NCBI GenBank assembly: GCA_910587425.1
Contig: CAJUKU010000001.1
Span: forward strand, 161,233-225,232
Direction: 5' to 3'
Length of the DNA stretch: 64,000 nt
Origin: an uncultured Muribaculaceae bacterium
GTDB lineage: Bacteria > Bacteroidota > Bacteroidia > Bacteroidales > Muribaculaceae
Shown: positions 1 to 8,351 of the stretch, piece by piece
How the letters are laid out: the number at the start of each line of letters is the position of its first letter
Numbering within the stretch: the stretch's first letter is position 1
The notes under the pieces: model-generated
Databases searched by the model: none
Seen by the model: only the letters and a program-made list of their open reading frames with translations
Told to the model about the DNA's origin: nothing
Made by a program: the position numbers and the translations under genes

Positions 1-437
1 GACTGCGCCGTTCCGGGAGTTTTAAACACATCGCCCGAAGGCTTTATCTTGTCGCGGAGATCCACGATTATGCGCTCGGCAGTCTTCGCACCGATACCTT
101 TGACCCCTTTGAGACGGCGCACATCGGCTCCGACTATAACCTGTTCAAGCTCACGTGCGGGGATAGAGGAAAGAATCATCCGTGCTGTATTGGCGCCGAC
201 TCCCGACACCCCTATCAGCGACCTGAACATCTGCCGCTCACGCTCCTCTACGAATCCAAAAAGCGTCCATGCATCCTCGCGGATAGCCTCATGTACAAAC
301 AGACGCGCCTCGCTCTTTGCCTGCAATTCAGTGTAGGCGGTCAAGGTTATATTCACCATATATCCGACGCCGCCACATTCTATCACCGCATAAGCCGGGG
401 TCAGCTCGGCTATCGGACCTCTAACATATTCGATCAT
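1..437 (-). CDS. ruvA: Holliday junction branch migration protein RuvA (C-terminus cut off by window edge)
   Basis: RuvA binds four-way DNA junctions as a tetramer and loads the RuvB motor for branch migration. I translated the minus strand from the ATG at 437. It begins MIEYVRGPIAEL and runs through the N-terminal OB-fold, then the helix-hairpin-helix pair with GVSGVGANTARMIL and GVKGIGAKTAERII near residues 75-125. These are the family's DNA-backbone-binding motifs. About 145 codons are present; the family is usually about 190-200 aa, so the C-terminal RuvB-contact domain lies outside the window. It starts 21 nt after the glycosyltransferase stop, so it is probably the last visible gene of the gcv transcript, although it could have a promoter of its own that I do not see. 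Identity is confident. Confidence 0.93.
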   Translation of the reverse strand, partial: MIEYVRGPIAELTPAYAVIECGGVGYMVNITLTAYTELQAKSEARLFVHEAIREDAWTLFGFVEERERQMFRSLIGVSGVGANTARMILSSIPARELEQVIVGADVRRLKGVKGIGAKTAERIIVDLRDKIKPSGDVFKTPGTAQ

Positions 438-458
438 AGTCTTAATATCAGTTCATAA

Positions 459-1463
459 TTAAATTCTCGGCACCGGCAGAAACCTGGATACCGCTGCACG
501 CAAAGCGCTTATGCCACGGCGCAGCAACGCAGCCGTACCGGGGCGGGAAGCAGAAGCGGCACGACGTCCGGCGACCTCCCTCATCACCTCATCGATGCGC
601 AACTCACAGCCAGCATAACGGCGCCAAGCGGCAGCGAGACGTTCCATGGTCGTCTCCGCATCCACACCATCAGCCATCAGCGCCACGGCAATACTGCAAT
701 AGGCTCGCAGATAGGCGGTTGTCGCCTCCGGACGTGTCAGACGGAAATGCTCCATAAGGTGCTCACGTATATCCAGTGCGAGAAGCCATGCACGGTGATT
801 GTCGCCGCTCCATATCCCACGGCTGTATCGGCGGTAGACCGCCATAGGTTGCCTCAGGTAGTGAGCCGTGCCACGCTCGGCATGAAGCGAGTGGAAAGCG
901 TAGTCAAACAGTTTCACCTCCCTTATCCATTCCGGCAATTGCTCATAAGGGATGGCACGGTACATCACCGACAGATTGGTGATCACATTACCTCGAGCCA
1001 GATCCTCAAGCGTAAGGTCGGACTTCTGACGCGGATTGCTCAACGACAGCGTGCCGGTATCGGCATAATGATTGACGACACGGTGGAATGTCAGCGCGCA
1101 TTCAGGATGCGAGTCAAGCCATTCAGCCTGCCGTCGCAGCTTGTGGCGCGAGCACCAGTGATCGTCACCCTCGCATATCGCTATATACTCACCCCGGCAA
1201 CGGCTCCATGCGTCAAGAAAATTAGCCTGAAGTCCGAGGTTTTTCTCGCGCCTGACAAGCCGCACAATATCAGGATACTCCTGTTGCCACCGGGCGGCAC
1301 GTCCGGCTGTGCCGTCGGTCGATGCATCATCAGCCACCACAAGCTCAAAACGGAAAGGCGCGCGTTGCAACACGACACTGCGTATAGCCTCATCGATGGT
1401 CACCTCCTGATTGTAGGCGATCATTATCACGCTGACCTTCGGTGCTGTACTATCTGCCGTCAT
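459..1463 (-). CDS. Family 2 glycosyltransferase
   Basis: A 334-aa GT-A-fold glycosyltransferase that should transfer a sugar from a nucleotide-sugar donor, probably in cell-surface polysaccharide synthesis; donor and acceptor are unknown. It shows the GT2 opening VSVIMIAYNQE at residues 10-20, the nucleotide-binding DDASTDGT at 45-52 and the metal-binding region EGDDHW at 98-103. No transmembrane segment is obvious, so it is probably cytoplasmic. An in-frame GTG lies one codon upstream at 1466, but I prefer the ATG at 1463. It starts 7 nt after lpd and is followed 21 nt later by ruvA, so it rides on the glycine-cleavage transcript. That position is metabolically unexpected. The fold call is firm; the substrate is unknown. 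Confidence 0.85.
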   Translation of the reverse strand: MTADSTAPKVSVIMIAYNQEVTIDEAIRSVVLQRAPFRFELVVADDASTDGTAGRAARWQQEYPDIVRLVRREKNLGLQANFLDAWSRCRGEYIAICEGDDHWCSRHKLRRQAEWLDSHPECALTFHRVVNHYADTGTLSLSNPRQKSDLTLEDLARGNVITNLSVMYRAIPYEQLPEWIREVKLFDYAFHSLHAERGTAHYLRQPMAVYRRYSRGIWSGDNHRAWLLALDIREHLMEHFRLTRPEATTAYLRAYCSIAVALMADGVDAETTMERLAAAWRRYAGCELRIDEVMREVAGRRAASASRPGTAALLRRGISALRAAVSRFLPVPRI

Positions 1464-1470
1464 CACCTGA

Positions 1471-2784
1471 TCATAACGATGCGCGGGCTGCCGCCGCCAA
1501 AGTCTCGGAAAGTGTCGGATGCCCGTGGATGGTTGACACCACGCTTGCCGTGGGCTGTTCGGATGCTATAGCCAATGCCGCCTCCTGTATAAGATCAGCA
1601 GCATGAGGACCGCAGATATGGCAGCCCAGCATCCTGCCGTCGGCGGCAGTCAGAACCTTTACGAGTCCGTCAGCCTCACCCATAGCCATAGCCTTGCCGT
1701 TGGCACGGAATGTGGCTTTACCTACCTTGAAATCCATACCGCCTTCCATGGCTTGCGGTTCGGTCATTCCGACCATCGCGCATTCAGGACTTGTGAAGAC
1801 AGCCGACGGTATGACATCGAGATTCACTTCATGACCAAGCAGACGCTCACCCTGCGCCTCCGCAGCATGGGCGAGAAGGCACAGACCGTTAGCGTCGCCT
1901 ATGGCATATATACCTTTCACAGAACTTTCCATGGTCGCCGGATTGACCTTTATGAATCCGCGGTTCAGTTCAATACCGGTATCTTCAAGACCCGCCGGAA
2001 GCACAGCACGGCGTCCAACCGCAGTCAGAACCATATCTGCACTGAAACTCTTCGGTTTACCTTTCACCTCAGCCTCAACGGTCATATCGCTCGTTATAGC
2101 CGTCACACGCGCGGAGGTAACAATTTCCACTCCACGACGCTTCATGCTCATGCGCAACCGCTTGGCGATCTCCGGATCAAAAGGTGGAAGAATCTCAGGA
2201 CAGTACTCAAGCACAGTGACTTTCACACCGAAAGCCGAAAATATCGAGGCAAATTCCATTCCTATGACACCGCCCCCTATTATCACCATCGATTTCGGCA
2301 ATTCACTCATGGCGAGCACGAAATCACTGTTGACCGCAAGCTCGGCACCCGGAATGGCAAGCTCTGCGGGGCGCGAGCCTGTCGCCACGACAATAGTTGG
2401 CGCAGTGTAGCTCTCGCCCGAGCATTCCACAACAGAGGGGGAGGAAAAGCGGGCATCACCACGCACCACCTCCACACCCTGAAGAAGACTCTCAACACCT
2501 TCGCGCAGCTGCCCGACGATCTCATCCTTACGCGCAGCGGCACGGGCGTAGTCCATGCGGATATCACCGACCGACACGCCGAATTCCGCCGCTTCCGCGA
2601 CAGTCAGAGCAACCTCAGCCGAACGGCACAGAGCTTTTGTCGGTATACAGCCACGGTTCAGGCATGTGCCTCCAAGCTCATCACGCTCGAAAAGCACCAC
2701 ACGCTTACCCGCAGCGGCTCCTTTGGCCGCGGTGGCATATCCTCCGGGACCGGCACCGATGATCAGAATGTCGGCTTCAATCAT
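1471..2784 (-). CDS. lpdA: Dihydrolipoyl dehydrogenase (E3 / L-protein)
   Basis: This flavoprotein reoxidises the dihydrolipoyl arm of GcvH (and of 2-oxoacid dehydrogenases), passing electrons to NAD+. The FAD-binding GAGPGG is at residues 10-15, the redox disulfide pair C41/C46 sits in GTCLNRGCIPTK, a second Rossmann motif IIGGGVIGMEF is near 168, and the catalytic C-terminal HPTLSE is at 422-427. At 437 aa it is slightly short for the family (about 450-475). It overlaps the end of gcvPB by 8 nt, so the two are translationally linked. Placement directly after the P-protein genes argues that it is the L-protein of this glycine cleavage system rather than a general E3, though it may serve both. 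Confidence 0.95.
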   Translation of the reverse strand: MIEADILIIGAGPGGYATAAKGAAAGKRVVLFERDELGGTCLNRGCIPTKALCRSAEVALTVAEAAEFGVSVGDIRMDYARAAARKDEIVGQLREGVESLLQGVEVVRGDARFSSPSVVECSGESYTAPTIVVATGSRPAELAIPGAELAVNSDFVLAMSELPKSMVIIGGGVIGMEFASIFSAFGVKVTVLEYCPEILPPFDPEIAKRLRMSMKRRGVEIVTSARVTAITSDMTVEAEVKGKPKSFSADMVLTAVGRRAVLPAGLEDTGIELNRGFIKVNPATMESSVKGIYAIGDANGLCLLAHAAEAQGERLLGHEVNLDVIPSAVFTSPECAMVGMTEPQAMEGGMDFKVGKATFRANGKAMAMGEADGLVKVLTAADGRMLGCHICGPHAADLIQEAALAIASEQPTASVVSTIHGHPTLSETLAAAARASL

Positions 2785-4249
2785 TGCAAGCGGCTTTAAG
2801 GTCTGCGAATGTGACTACAGGATTCAGTGCCGCCGCCGTGTCATCTGGTCGTGAGATCGGAGTGTTGACAGGAGCACCCTTCACCAGATCGGGAGTTTCG
2901 GCTGCCTCATGCGCTATCATCTCCATGACCTCGATGAAACGGTCAAGCGTCTCCTTGCTCTCCGTCTCAGTAGGCTCTATCATCAGCGATTCATGGAAAA
3001 GCAGCGGGAAATATATTGTCGGAGCATGGAAGCCGTAGTCGAGAAGACGTTTAGCCACATTCAGTGTGGTCACTCCTGTCGACTTGTCAGCCAGCCCGTC
3101 GAACACAAACTCATGCTTGCAGACACCGTGGAGAGGCAGCTTGTAGAGATGCTTCAACGACTCCTTGACATAATTGGCATTAAGCGAGGCAAGCGGTCCA
3201 GCCAGGCGCAGCCCCTCACCTCCGAGCGACAGCAGATACGAATATGCGCGCATCAGCACCGCATAGTTGCCTAACGTTGCCGAGATGCTGCCGAGCGCTT
3301 CTTCAGGACACTCGATGGTGTAGTTCCCGTCGGCATCACGCATCACGCGTGGCGAGGGGAGAAATTGCTCAAGCCCCTTGCGCACGCCGACCGGACCGGC
3401 ACCAGGACCACCTCCGCCATGGGGTGTGGAGAATGTCTTGTGCAGATTCACGTGCATAACGTCGAAACCCATATCCCCAGGACGTGCCACACCGAGCATG
3501 GGATTCAGGTTTGCCCCGTCGTAGTACATCAATCCGCCGCAATCATGCACCATCGCGGCTATCTCTTTCACTGAATGCTCGAAAATTCCAGCTGTGTTGG
3601 GATTGGTCATCATCATAGCCGCCACAGTGTCGTCGAGCAACGGACGCAGCGCCTCTATATCGACCGTGCCGTCCGGAAGGCTCTTCACCTCTACGACTTT
3701 CATTCCTGCCACAGCCGCGCTCGCGGGGTTCGTGCCGTGCGCCGAATCGGGCACAATCACTTTGTTTCGCTTGGTATCGCCACGGCTTTCATGGTATGCG
3801 CGTATGACCATCAACCCTGTCAGTTCGCCATGTGCGCCCGCAAACGGATTGAGCGTGAACTCAGCCATACCGCACACGCGACACAGCTCCTCCGAGAGAC
3901 GCACGTACAACTCCAGAGCACCCTGCACCGTGCCGGCAGGCTGCGCCGGATGCAGACCGCTGAAGGCATGATGCTGCGCCATCTCCTCATTGATCTTCGG
4001 GTTATACTTCATGGTGCACGACCCCAACGGATAGAAACCGGTGTCGACGCCGAAGTTGTTGTTGCTCATATTGGTGTAATGCCTAACCACAGTGGGTTCA
4101 TCCACCTCGGGCAGTTCGGGAGCCTCCGCACGGACAAGATGATCCGGAAGTTTCGGAGCGGAAGGACAGCCGTTGTCGGGCACTATGGCTCCACGTCGTC
4201 CCTGACGCGAAAGCTCAAAAATCAGTTTGCCGTAATATTCTCTGTTCAT
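2777..4249 (-). CDS. gcvPB: Glycine dehydrogenase (decarboxylating) subunit 2
   Basis: This is the C-terminal half of the P-protein as a separate 490-aa chain. With GcvPA it forms the PLP enzyme that decarboxylates glycine and loads the aminomethyl group onto the lipoyl arm of GcvH. The PLP-binding lysine is K271 in HVNLHKTFSTPHGGGG, and the glycine-rich loop after it is intact. The chain starts 3 nt after the gcvPA stop, which fits stoichiometric co-translation. Many bacteria, including well-known Bacteroides species as I recall, carry one fused P-protein of about 950 aa; here the protein is split in two. No frame error is implied: both halves have their own start and stop codons and full-length domain content. 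Confidence 0.95.
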   Translation of the reverse strand: MNREYYGKLIFELSRQGRRGAIVPDNGCPSAPKLPDHLVRAEAPELPEVDEPTVVRHYTNMSNNNFGVDTGFYPLGSCTMKYNPKINEEMAQHHAFSGLHPAQPAGTVQGALELYVRLSEELCRVCGMAEFTLNPFAGAHGELTGLMVIRAYHESRGDTKRNKVIVPDSAHGTNPASAAVAGMKVVEVKSLPDGTVDIEALRPLLDDTVAAMMMTNPNTAGIFEHSVKEIAAMVHDCGGLMYYDGANLNPMLGVARPGDMGFDVMHVNLHKTFSTPHGGGGPGAGPVGVRKGLEQFLPSPRVMRDADGNYTIECPEEALGSISATLGNYAVLMRAYSYLLSLGGEGLRLAGPLASLNANYVKESLKHLYKLPLHGVCKHEFVFDGLADKSTGVTTLNVAKRLLDYGFHAPTIYFPLLFHESLMIEPTETESKETLDRFIEVMEMIAHEAAETPDLVKGAPVNTPISRPDDTAAALNPVVTFADLKAACND

Positions 4250-4252
4250 AAC

Positions 4253-5593
4253 TTACTCGGCTGCCGCCGTCTTTACCAGTTCAACCAATCGGTCCATCTC
4301 CTGTCTCGTGCGCTGCTCGGTCACCGCTATAAGTAGACGGTGATCATCAAGACGAATGCCGCAAAATATCTCATTCTCTATCGCCAGAGTCATCAGTCTG
4401 TCGACCGGGAAGCTGCATGTCACAGCAAACTCATTCAGGAACGGCTGCTCCGGATAAGTGAGCCGCACTGCGCCGGTAGCCTCAAGCTGCGACGCCAGAT
4501 AATGCGCCCCTGCAGCTCCCTGATCGGCAGCCTCACGCAGTCCGACAGAACCGAGCAGCGACAGGTATATCACCGTATGCAGTGCCATGAGTCCCTGATT
4601 GGAACAGATATTGCTCGTAGCCTTGTCCCTGCGGATATGCTGCTCGCGTGCCTGAAGCGTAAGCACGAATACACGACGTCCGTCAGCATCGGTAGTAGCC
4701 CCGACTATACGTCCCGGCATCTTGCGGATCAATGCTTTCGATGCGCAAAGAAATCCGAGATACGGGCCTCCATAATGGAGCGGCATGCCGAGCGACTGCG
4801 CATCACCCACCGCGATATCGGCGCCCCATTCGCCGGGAGTGCGTATCGCGGCAAGATCGGCAGCGACACAGTTCATTATCAACAGTGCTTTGGCAGCATG
4901 GCAAGCATCAGCCCAGCCGGTATAATCCTCAAGGATACCGTAATAGTTGGGAGTTGCAACAATTACTCCCGCCACATCACCGTCGGCGAGCATCCGGTCA
5001 AGGGCGGCACGGCTCGTCACACCGTTCTCCTCCGGGATCTCGTCGAGCTGCACGCCATGATAATGTGCGTATGTCGCCACCACGCGGCGCACCGCCGGGT
5101 TTACTGTCTGCGAGATCAGCACACGGTTGCGCTTGCGCGACGCGGCTACAGCCATCAGCATAGCCTCGGCTGTCGCCGTCGTACCGTCATACATCGAGGC
5201 ATTGCTCACCTCCATGCCGGTAAGTGAAGCCATCATGCTCTGATACTCGAAAATATACTGCAGAGTACCCTGCGAGATTTCCGGCTGATAAGGGGTGTAT
5301 GCTGTAAGGAATTCCGAACGCTGCAGCAGCGAGGGAATCACCGCAGGAGTGAAGTGGTCGTAGTAACCTCCGCCGGCAAAGCAGGTCAGACGGCGGTTTC
5401 GCGCGCCAAGTTCATCGAAGACGCGCCGTATCTCCGGATCTGAAGCCGGACGCGCGTCACTGTGCGGACATTTTGAGCGGAACTCCTCCGGAACGTCGGC
5501 ATAGAGCTCGTCGAGGCTCTTCATGCCGCAGCGGCTGAGCATCTGCTCGATGTCGTCGGGTGTGTGGGGCAGGTATCTGTGCATGATGGTCAT
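4253..5593 (-). CDS. gcvPA: Glycine dehydrogenase (decarboxylating) subunit 1
   Basis: This is the N-terminal half of the split P-protein, 446 aa, partner of GcvPB. It opens with the family's typical MHRYLPHTPDDIEQML region (an ATG three codons in, at 5584, is an alternative start) and contains FAGGGYYDHFTPAVIPSLL and PYQPEISQGTLQYIFEYQS, stretches characteristic of this subunit. It has the fold-type I aminotransferase shape but lacks the PLP lysine, which GcvPB provides. It lies 30 nt downstream of gcvH and 3 nt upstream of gcvPB in one operon. The length is normal for the subunit. Confidence 0.95.
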   Translation of the reverse strand: MTIMHRYLPHTPDDIEQMLSRCGMKSLDELYADVPEEFRSKCPHSDARPASDPEIRRVFDELGARNRRLTCFAGGGYYDHFTPAVIPSLLQRSEFLTAYTPYQPEISQGTLQYIFEYQSMMASLTGMEVSNASMYDGTTATAEAMLMAVAASRKRNRVLISQTVNPAVRRVVATYAHYHGVQLDEIPEENGVTSRAALDRMLADGDVAGVIVATPNYYGILEDYTGWADACHAAKALLIMNCVAADLAAIRTPGEWGADIAVGDAQSLGMPLHYGGPYLGFLCASKALIRKMPGRIVGATTDADGRRVFVLTLQAREQHIRRDKATSNICSNQGLMALHTVIYLSLLGSVGLREAADQGAAGAHYLASQLEATGAVRLTYPEQPFLNEFAVTCSFPVDRLMTLAIENEIFCGIRLDDHRLLIAVTEQRTRQEMDRLVELVKTAAAE

Positions 5594-5623
5594 TGTTTTA
5601 CTGACGGTATCTGTTACCGGTGC

Positions 5624-6004
5624 TCAATGCGCACCTTCCGTGGCGCAGAACTCCTTGTAGGCAGCCTCATCCATGAGGGCATCGAGTTCCGAGGGATCTG
5701 AAAGTTCCACCTTGATGATCCAGTTTGCCATGGCGTCCTGGTTGATCAGACGGGGATTGTCGATAAGGTGCTCGTTGGATTCCACCACAGCACCGCTCAC
5801 GGGCGATATCAGCTCAGATGCCGCCTTGACACTCTCCACAGCTCCGAACTCCTCGCCGGCAGCCACATCATCACCCTCCTCGGGCATGTCAACATAAACC
5901 ACATTGCCAAGGGCGTTCTGTGCGAAATCGGTGATACCTATATAACCGATGTTTCCGTCGACGGTCACATATTCGTGAGTGCGTGAAAAATAAGTCTTGC
6001 TCAT
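5624..6004 (-). CDS. gcvH: Glycine cleavage system H protein
   Basis: A 126-aa lipoyl carrier that shuttles the aminomethyl group between the P-, T- and L-proteins. The lipoylation lysine is K60 in the canonical ESVKAASE context, within a complete lipoyl/biotinyl fold (residues about 15-105). The start ATG at 6004 gives MSKTYFSRTHEYV, the usual N-terminus. It lies 34 nt after gcvT and 30 nt before gcvPA. The lipoate ligase at the head of the operon is the obvious candidate to modify this lysine. Confidence 0.96.
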   Translation of the reverse strand: MSKTYFSRTHEYVTVDGNIGYIGITDFAQNALGNVVYVDMPEEGDDVAAGEEFGAVESVKAASELISPVSGAVVESNEHLIDNPRLINQDAMANWIIKVELSDPSELDALMDEAAYKEFCATEGAH

Positions 6005-6038
6005 ATCTTTTTCTGTTTATTTTTTATATTTCTATGTT

Positions 6039-7136
6039 TTATTTCTTGTAACTCTTCTTGTAGAATTTCTTTGCCACGACCGTCGCTGGGAAACTCTTGC
6101 GGCGTACTTTTACGGCAAGTTCCGTGCCCATGGCGGCATAACGGGAATCGATGAGCGCCATGGCGAGCGACTTGTCTACCGAGATACCCCGGTAACCGGT
6201 CGTCACGGTGCCGATCACCTCTCCACCCGGGGTGGTCACCTCACATCCGTGACGCGCGATGGCACGGTCATGGATCTCCAGTCCCACGAGCTTGCGCGGC
6301 GCGCCCTCGGTCTTCTGGCGCAGCACGGCGTCACGCCCGATGAACTCATCCTTGTCGGTCTTTACAAATATGCCGAGCGAAGCCTCTATCGGCGATATAT
6401 CCTCACCAAGCTCATCGCCATACAGCGGCAGACCGACCTCGAAGCGCAATGTATCGCGGCAGCCGAGACCACATGGTGCGCAGCGTCCCGACTCCATGAG
6501 TTCATCCCACAGGTGACGGATCACATCATGCGGCGCATAAACCTCGAAACCATCCTCGCCCGTATAACCGGTGCGGCTCACAAGTATATGCTCGCCGTCA
6601 AGCATCGCCTCGCGGAATGTATAGAATGCAAGGTCTGCACAGCTGATGCCGAGCACCTCCTGCATAACAGCCTCCGATTCCGGTCCCTGTATGGCGATCT
6701 CCCCGAGAACATCGCAGAGATCATCGATCTCCACATCATATCCCTCGGCGTTGCTGCGTATCCACGCCACATCCTTGTCGATATTTGCGGCGTTGATCAC
6801 AAGGAAGAAATTATTCTCACCGCGCTTGTAAACGAGCAGGTCGTCGACCGTGCCACCCTCCGGGTTGAGCATCATGCCGTAGAATATCTTGCCGTCAGGA
6901 GCACCTGTGATATCATTTGTGAATATATGGTTGACGTAGCGCTCCGCATCGCGACCGGATATGTTCACCTCACCCATGTGGCTGACATCGAACACACCGC
7001 ACGCCGTGCGCACCGCCTGATGTTCCTCTACTATTCCCTCATACTGTATCGGCATTTCACAGCCACCGAAAGGGCTCATCTGCGCCCCGAGCGCCAAATG
7101 GCGGTCATAAAGGCAGGTTCGTTTGTTCTCTGGCAT
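6039..7136 (-). CDS. gcvT: Aminomethyltransferase (glycine cleavage T protein)
   Basis: This enzyme transfers the one-carbon unit from aminomethyl-GcvH to tetrahydrofolate, releasing ammonia and giving 5,10-methylene-THF. The 365-aa chain has the family hallmarks: CGVFDVSHMGEV near residue 42-53, the folate-binding region with FYTFREAMLDG, SRTGYTGEDGFE, and the C-terminal beta-barrel ending in a lysine-rich tail (KKFYKKSYKK). It follows the lipoate ligase by 18 nt and precedes gcvH by 34 nt. A long open frame on the other strand of this gene is judged non-coding. Confidence 0.96.
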   Translation of the reverse strand: MPENKRTCLYDRHLALGAQMSPFGGCEMPIQYEGIVEEHQAVRTACGVFDVSHMGEVNISGRDAERYVNHIFTNDITGAPDGKIFYGMMLNPEGGTVDDLLVYKRGENNFFLVINAANIDKDVAWIRSNAEGYDVEIDDLCDVLGEIAIQGPESEAVMQEVLGISCADLAFYTFREAMLDGEHILVSRTGYTGEDGFEVYAPHDVIRHLWDELMESGRCAPCGLGCRDTLRFEVGLPLYGDELGEDISPIEASLGIFVKTDKDEFIGRDAVLRQKTEGAPRKLVGLEIHDRAIARHGCEVTTPGGEVIGTVTTGYRGISVDKSLAMALIDSRYAAMGTELAVKVRRKSFPATVVAKKFYKKSYKK

Positions 7137-7154
7137 ATATGGTTAGATTTTTGG

Positions 7155-8201
7155 TTACTTTATGGTATTGTCGCTTATTATGTCGATCAGCTGTGGGGTG
7201 GTAAGACCGGCTATGCATCGCGATGCGTCGAAACCGCCGAGAGCTTCCGAAATAGCCGCACGCTCCGGACGGATGCCATGCAGACGCGACAGCAACTGCT
7301 CCGCGCCATCACCGATAGCGAAATAATCTCCCGAAATGCTTACACTGTCAATCGTACCGTCGGGCGACAACGATACCATGGGGGTCAGTTCGCCCACACT
7401 CTCGATCCTCACAGAGTCACCGCGCTTGCCACGCGCCTGCCGGATCAGCCAGCCCGGCACACGGTACTGCTCCGCGATGCGCTCTATCTCAGCGACGTCG
7501 GCGCGAGTGAGACGCAACGTGTCATTGCCGCACATCGCCGTGCGGCAATGCCGCTTGAAATCCTCAATGTCAATATCGAGATGCTGCCGTATGGTTGTGA
7601 TACGGCTCTGCACCGACTTCACACCTTTCGACTCCAGTTTTGCCCGCGACGGGGTTATAGCCTTTGCCATGTGGGTGAAATCCGTGTCGTAGAGCATCGT
7701 GCCGTGGGCTATGCTCCGGCTCCCGATATGGTAGAACGCGTTACCGCTCACCTTGCGGTCGCCTATCAGCACATCGTTACGGCTCGTCGCCGTGGCGTCA
7801 AGACCAAGCGCGCGCAAAGTAGCCGCGACTTTCGCCGTATAGGCAGCGAAAGTTGTGGTGACATCATAATCCTGTGTGATGTGCGAGAACATTATGTTGC
7901 TGCGGTCGGCAAACACGCAGCCCCCGCCACTCTTGCGCCTGACGACATCGATCCCCTCCGCGCGGCAATACTCCAGATCCACCTCACGCTCCACATCCTG
8001 ATGCCTCCCGCAGATCACGGTCGGATCCACTTGCCACATGAAGAATACGCCCTCAGCGTCAATGCCGACGTTTCTGGCTATATACTCCTCCATCGCAAGG
8101 TAAAACGGGAGTGGACGGTTCTGCTCTTCGGGCAGTGCGGCGTATATCACGGTATTATTCGGATTGTGTACGGTTGAACGTTCCTGCAAAAATCTGCCCA
8201 T
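7155..8201 (-). CDS. lplA: Lipoate-protein ligase
   Basis: It activates free lipoate with ATP and attaches it to lipoyl-domain lysines; here the likely target is GcvH. The BPL/LplA catalytic region shows FYLAMEEYIARN, WQVDPTVICGRHQDVEREV, the RRKSGGGCVFAD stretch (the RRxSGGG lipoyl-AMP-binding loop) and KVSGNAF, followed by a C-terminal accessory domain. I place the start at ATG 8201 (348 aa). A TTG at 8222 lies only about 13 nt after the predicted transcription start, and a GTG at 8150 would give VIYAALPEEQ, closer to the usual family N-terminus. First gene of the gcv operon, under a perfect promoter at 8239-8270. The short leader leaves no room for a glycine riboswitch. Confidence 0.9.
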   Translation of the reverse strand: MGRFLQERSTVHNPNNTVIYAALPEEQNRPLPFYLAMEEYIARNVGIDAEGVFFMWQVDPTVICGRHQDVEREVDLEYCRAEGIDVVRRKSGGGCVFADRSNIMFSHITQDYDVTTTFAAYTAKVAATLRALGLDATATSRNDVLIGDRKVSGNAFYHIGSRSIAHGTMLYDTDFTHMAKAITPSRAKLESKGVKSVQSRITTIRQHLDIDIEDFKRHCRTAMCGNDTLRLTRADVAEIERIAEQYRVPGWLIRQARGKRGDSVRIESVGELTPMVSLSPDGTIDSVSISGDYFAIGDGAEQLLSRLHGIRPERAAISEALGGFDASRCIAGLTTPQLIDIISDNTIK

Positions 8202-8238
8202 GCCGAATGAATATACCGGCAAGCAGACTTATTCACTG

Positions 8239-8270
8239 CAAATATACAACCATTCACCCCACTTTCCAAA
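8239..8270 (-). promoter_or_regulatory. Bacteroidetes-type promoter of the lplA-gcv operon
   Basis: On the minus strand TTTG (8267-8270) is followed by exactly 20 nt and then TATATTTG (8239-8246), a full match to the TTTG / TAnnTTTG consensus with ideal spacing. Transcription should begin near 8235, giving a leader of roughly 30 nt before the preferred lplA ATG. Confidence 0.8.
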
Positions 8271-8351
8271 AATATTCCCTGGATTTATAATACAGATTTT
8301 GCGGCGATGCCAGCCATAGAGTCCGGCAGCCTCTGCAAAATATTCGGCGGC

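Noticed and set aside
1603..2799. 398-codon plus-strand frame over lpd
   Set aside because: Antisense shadow; His/Arg/Thr-rich with no domain.
5997..8177. 726-codon open frame on the plus strand across gcvT and lplA
   Set aside because: It lies fully antisense to two well-identified genes, has a His/Arg-rich composition typical of reverse-strand translation of GC-rich genes, and resembles no family.
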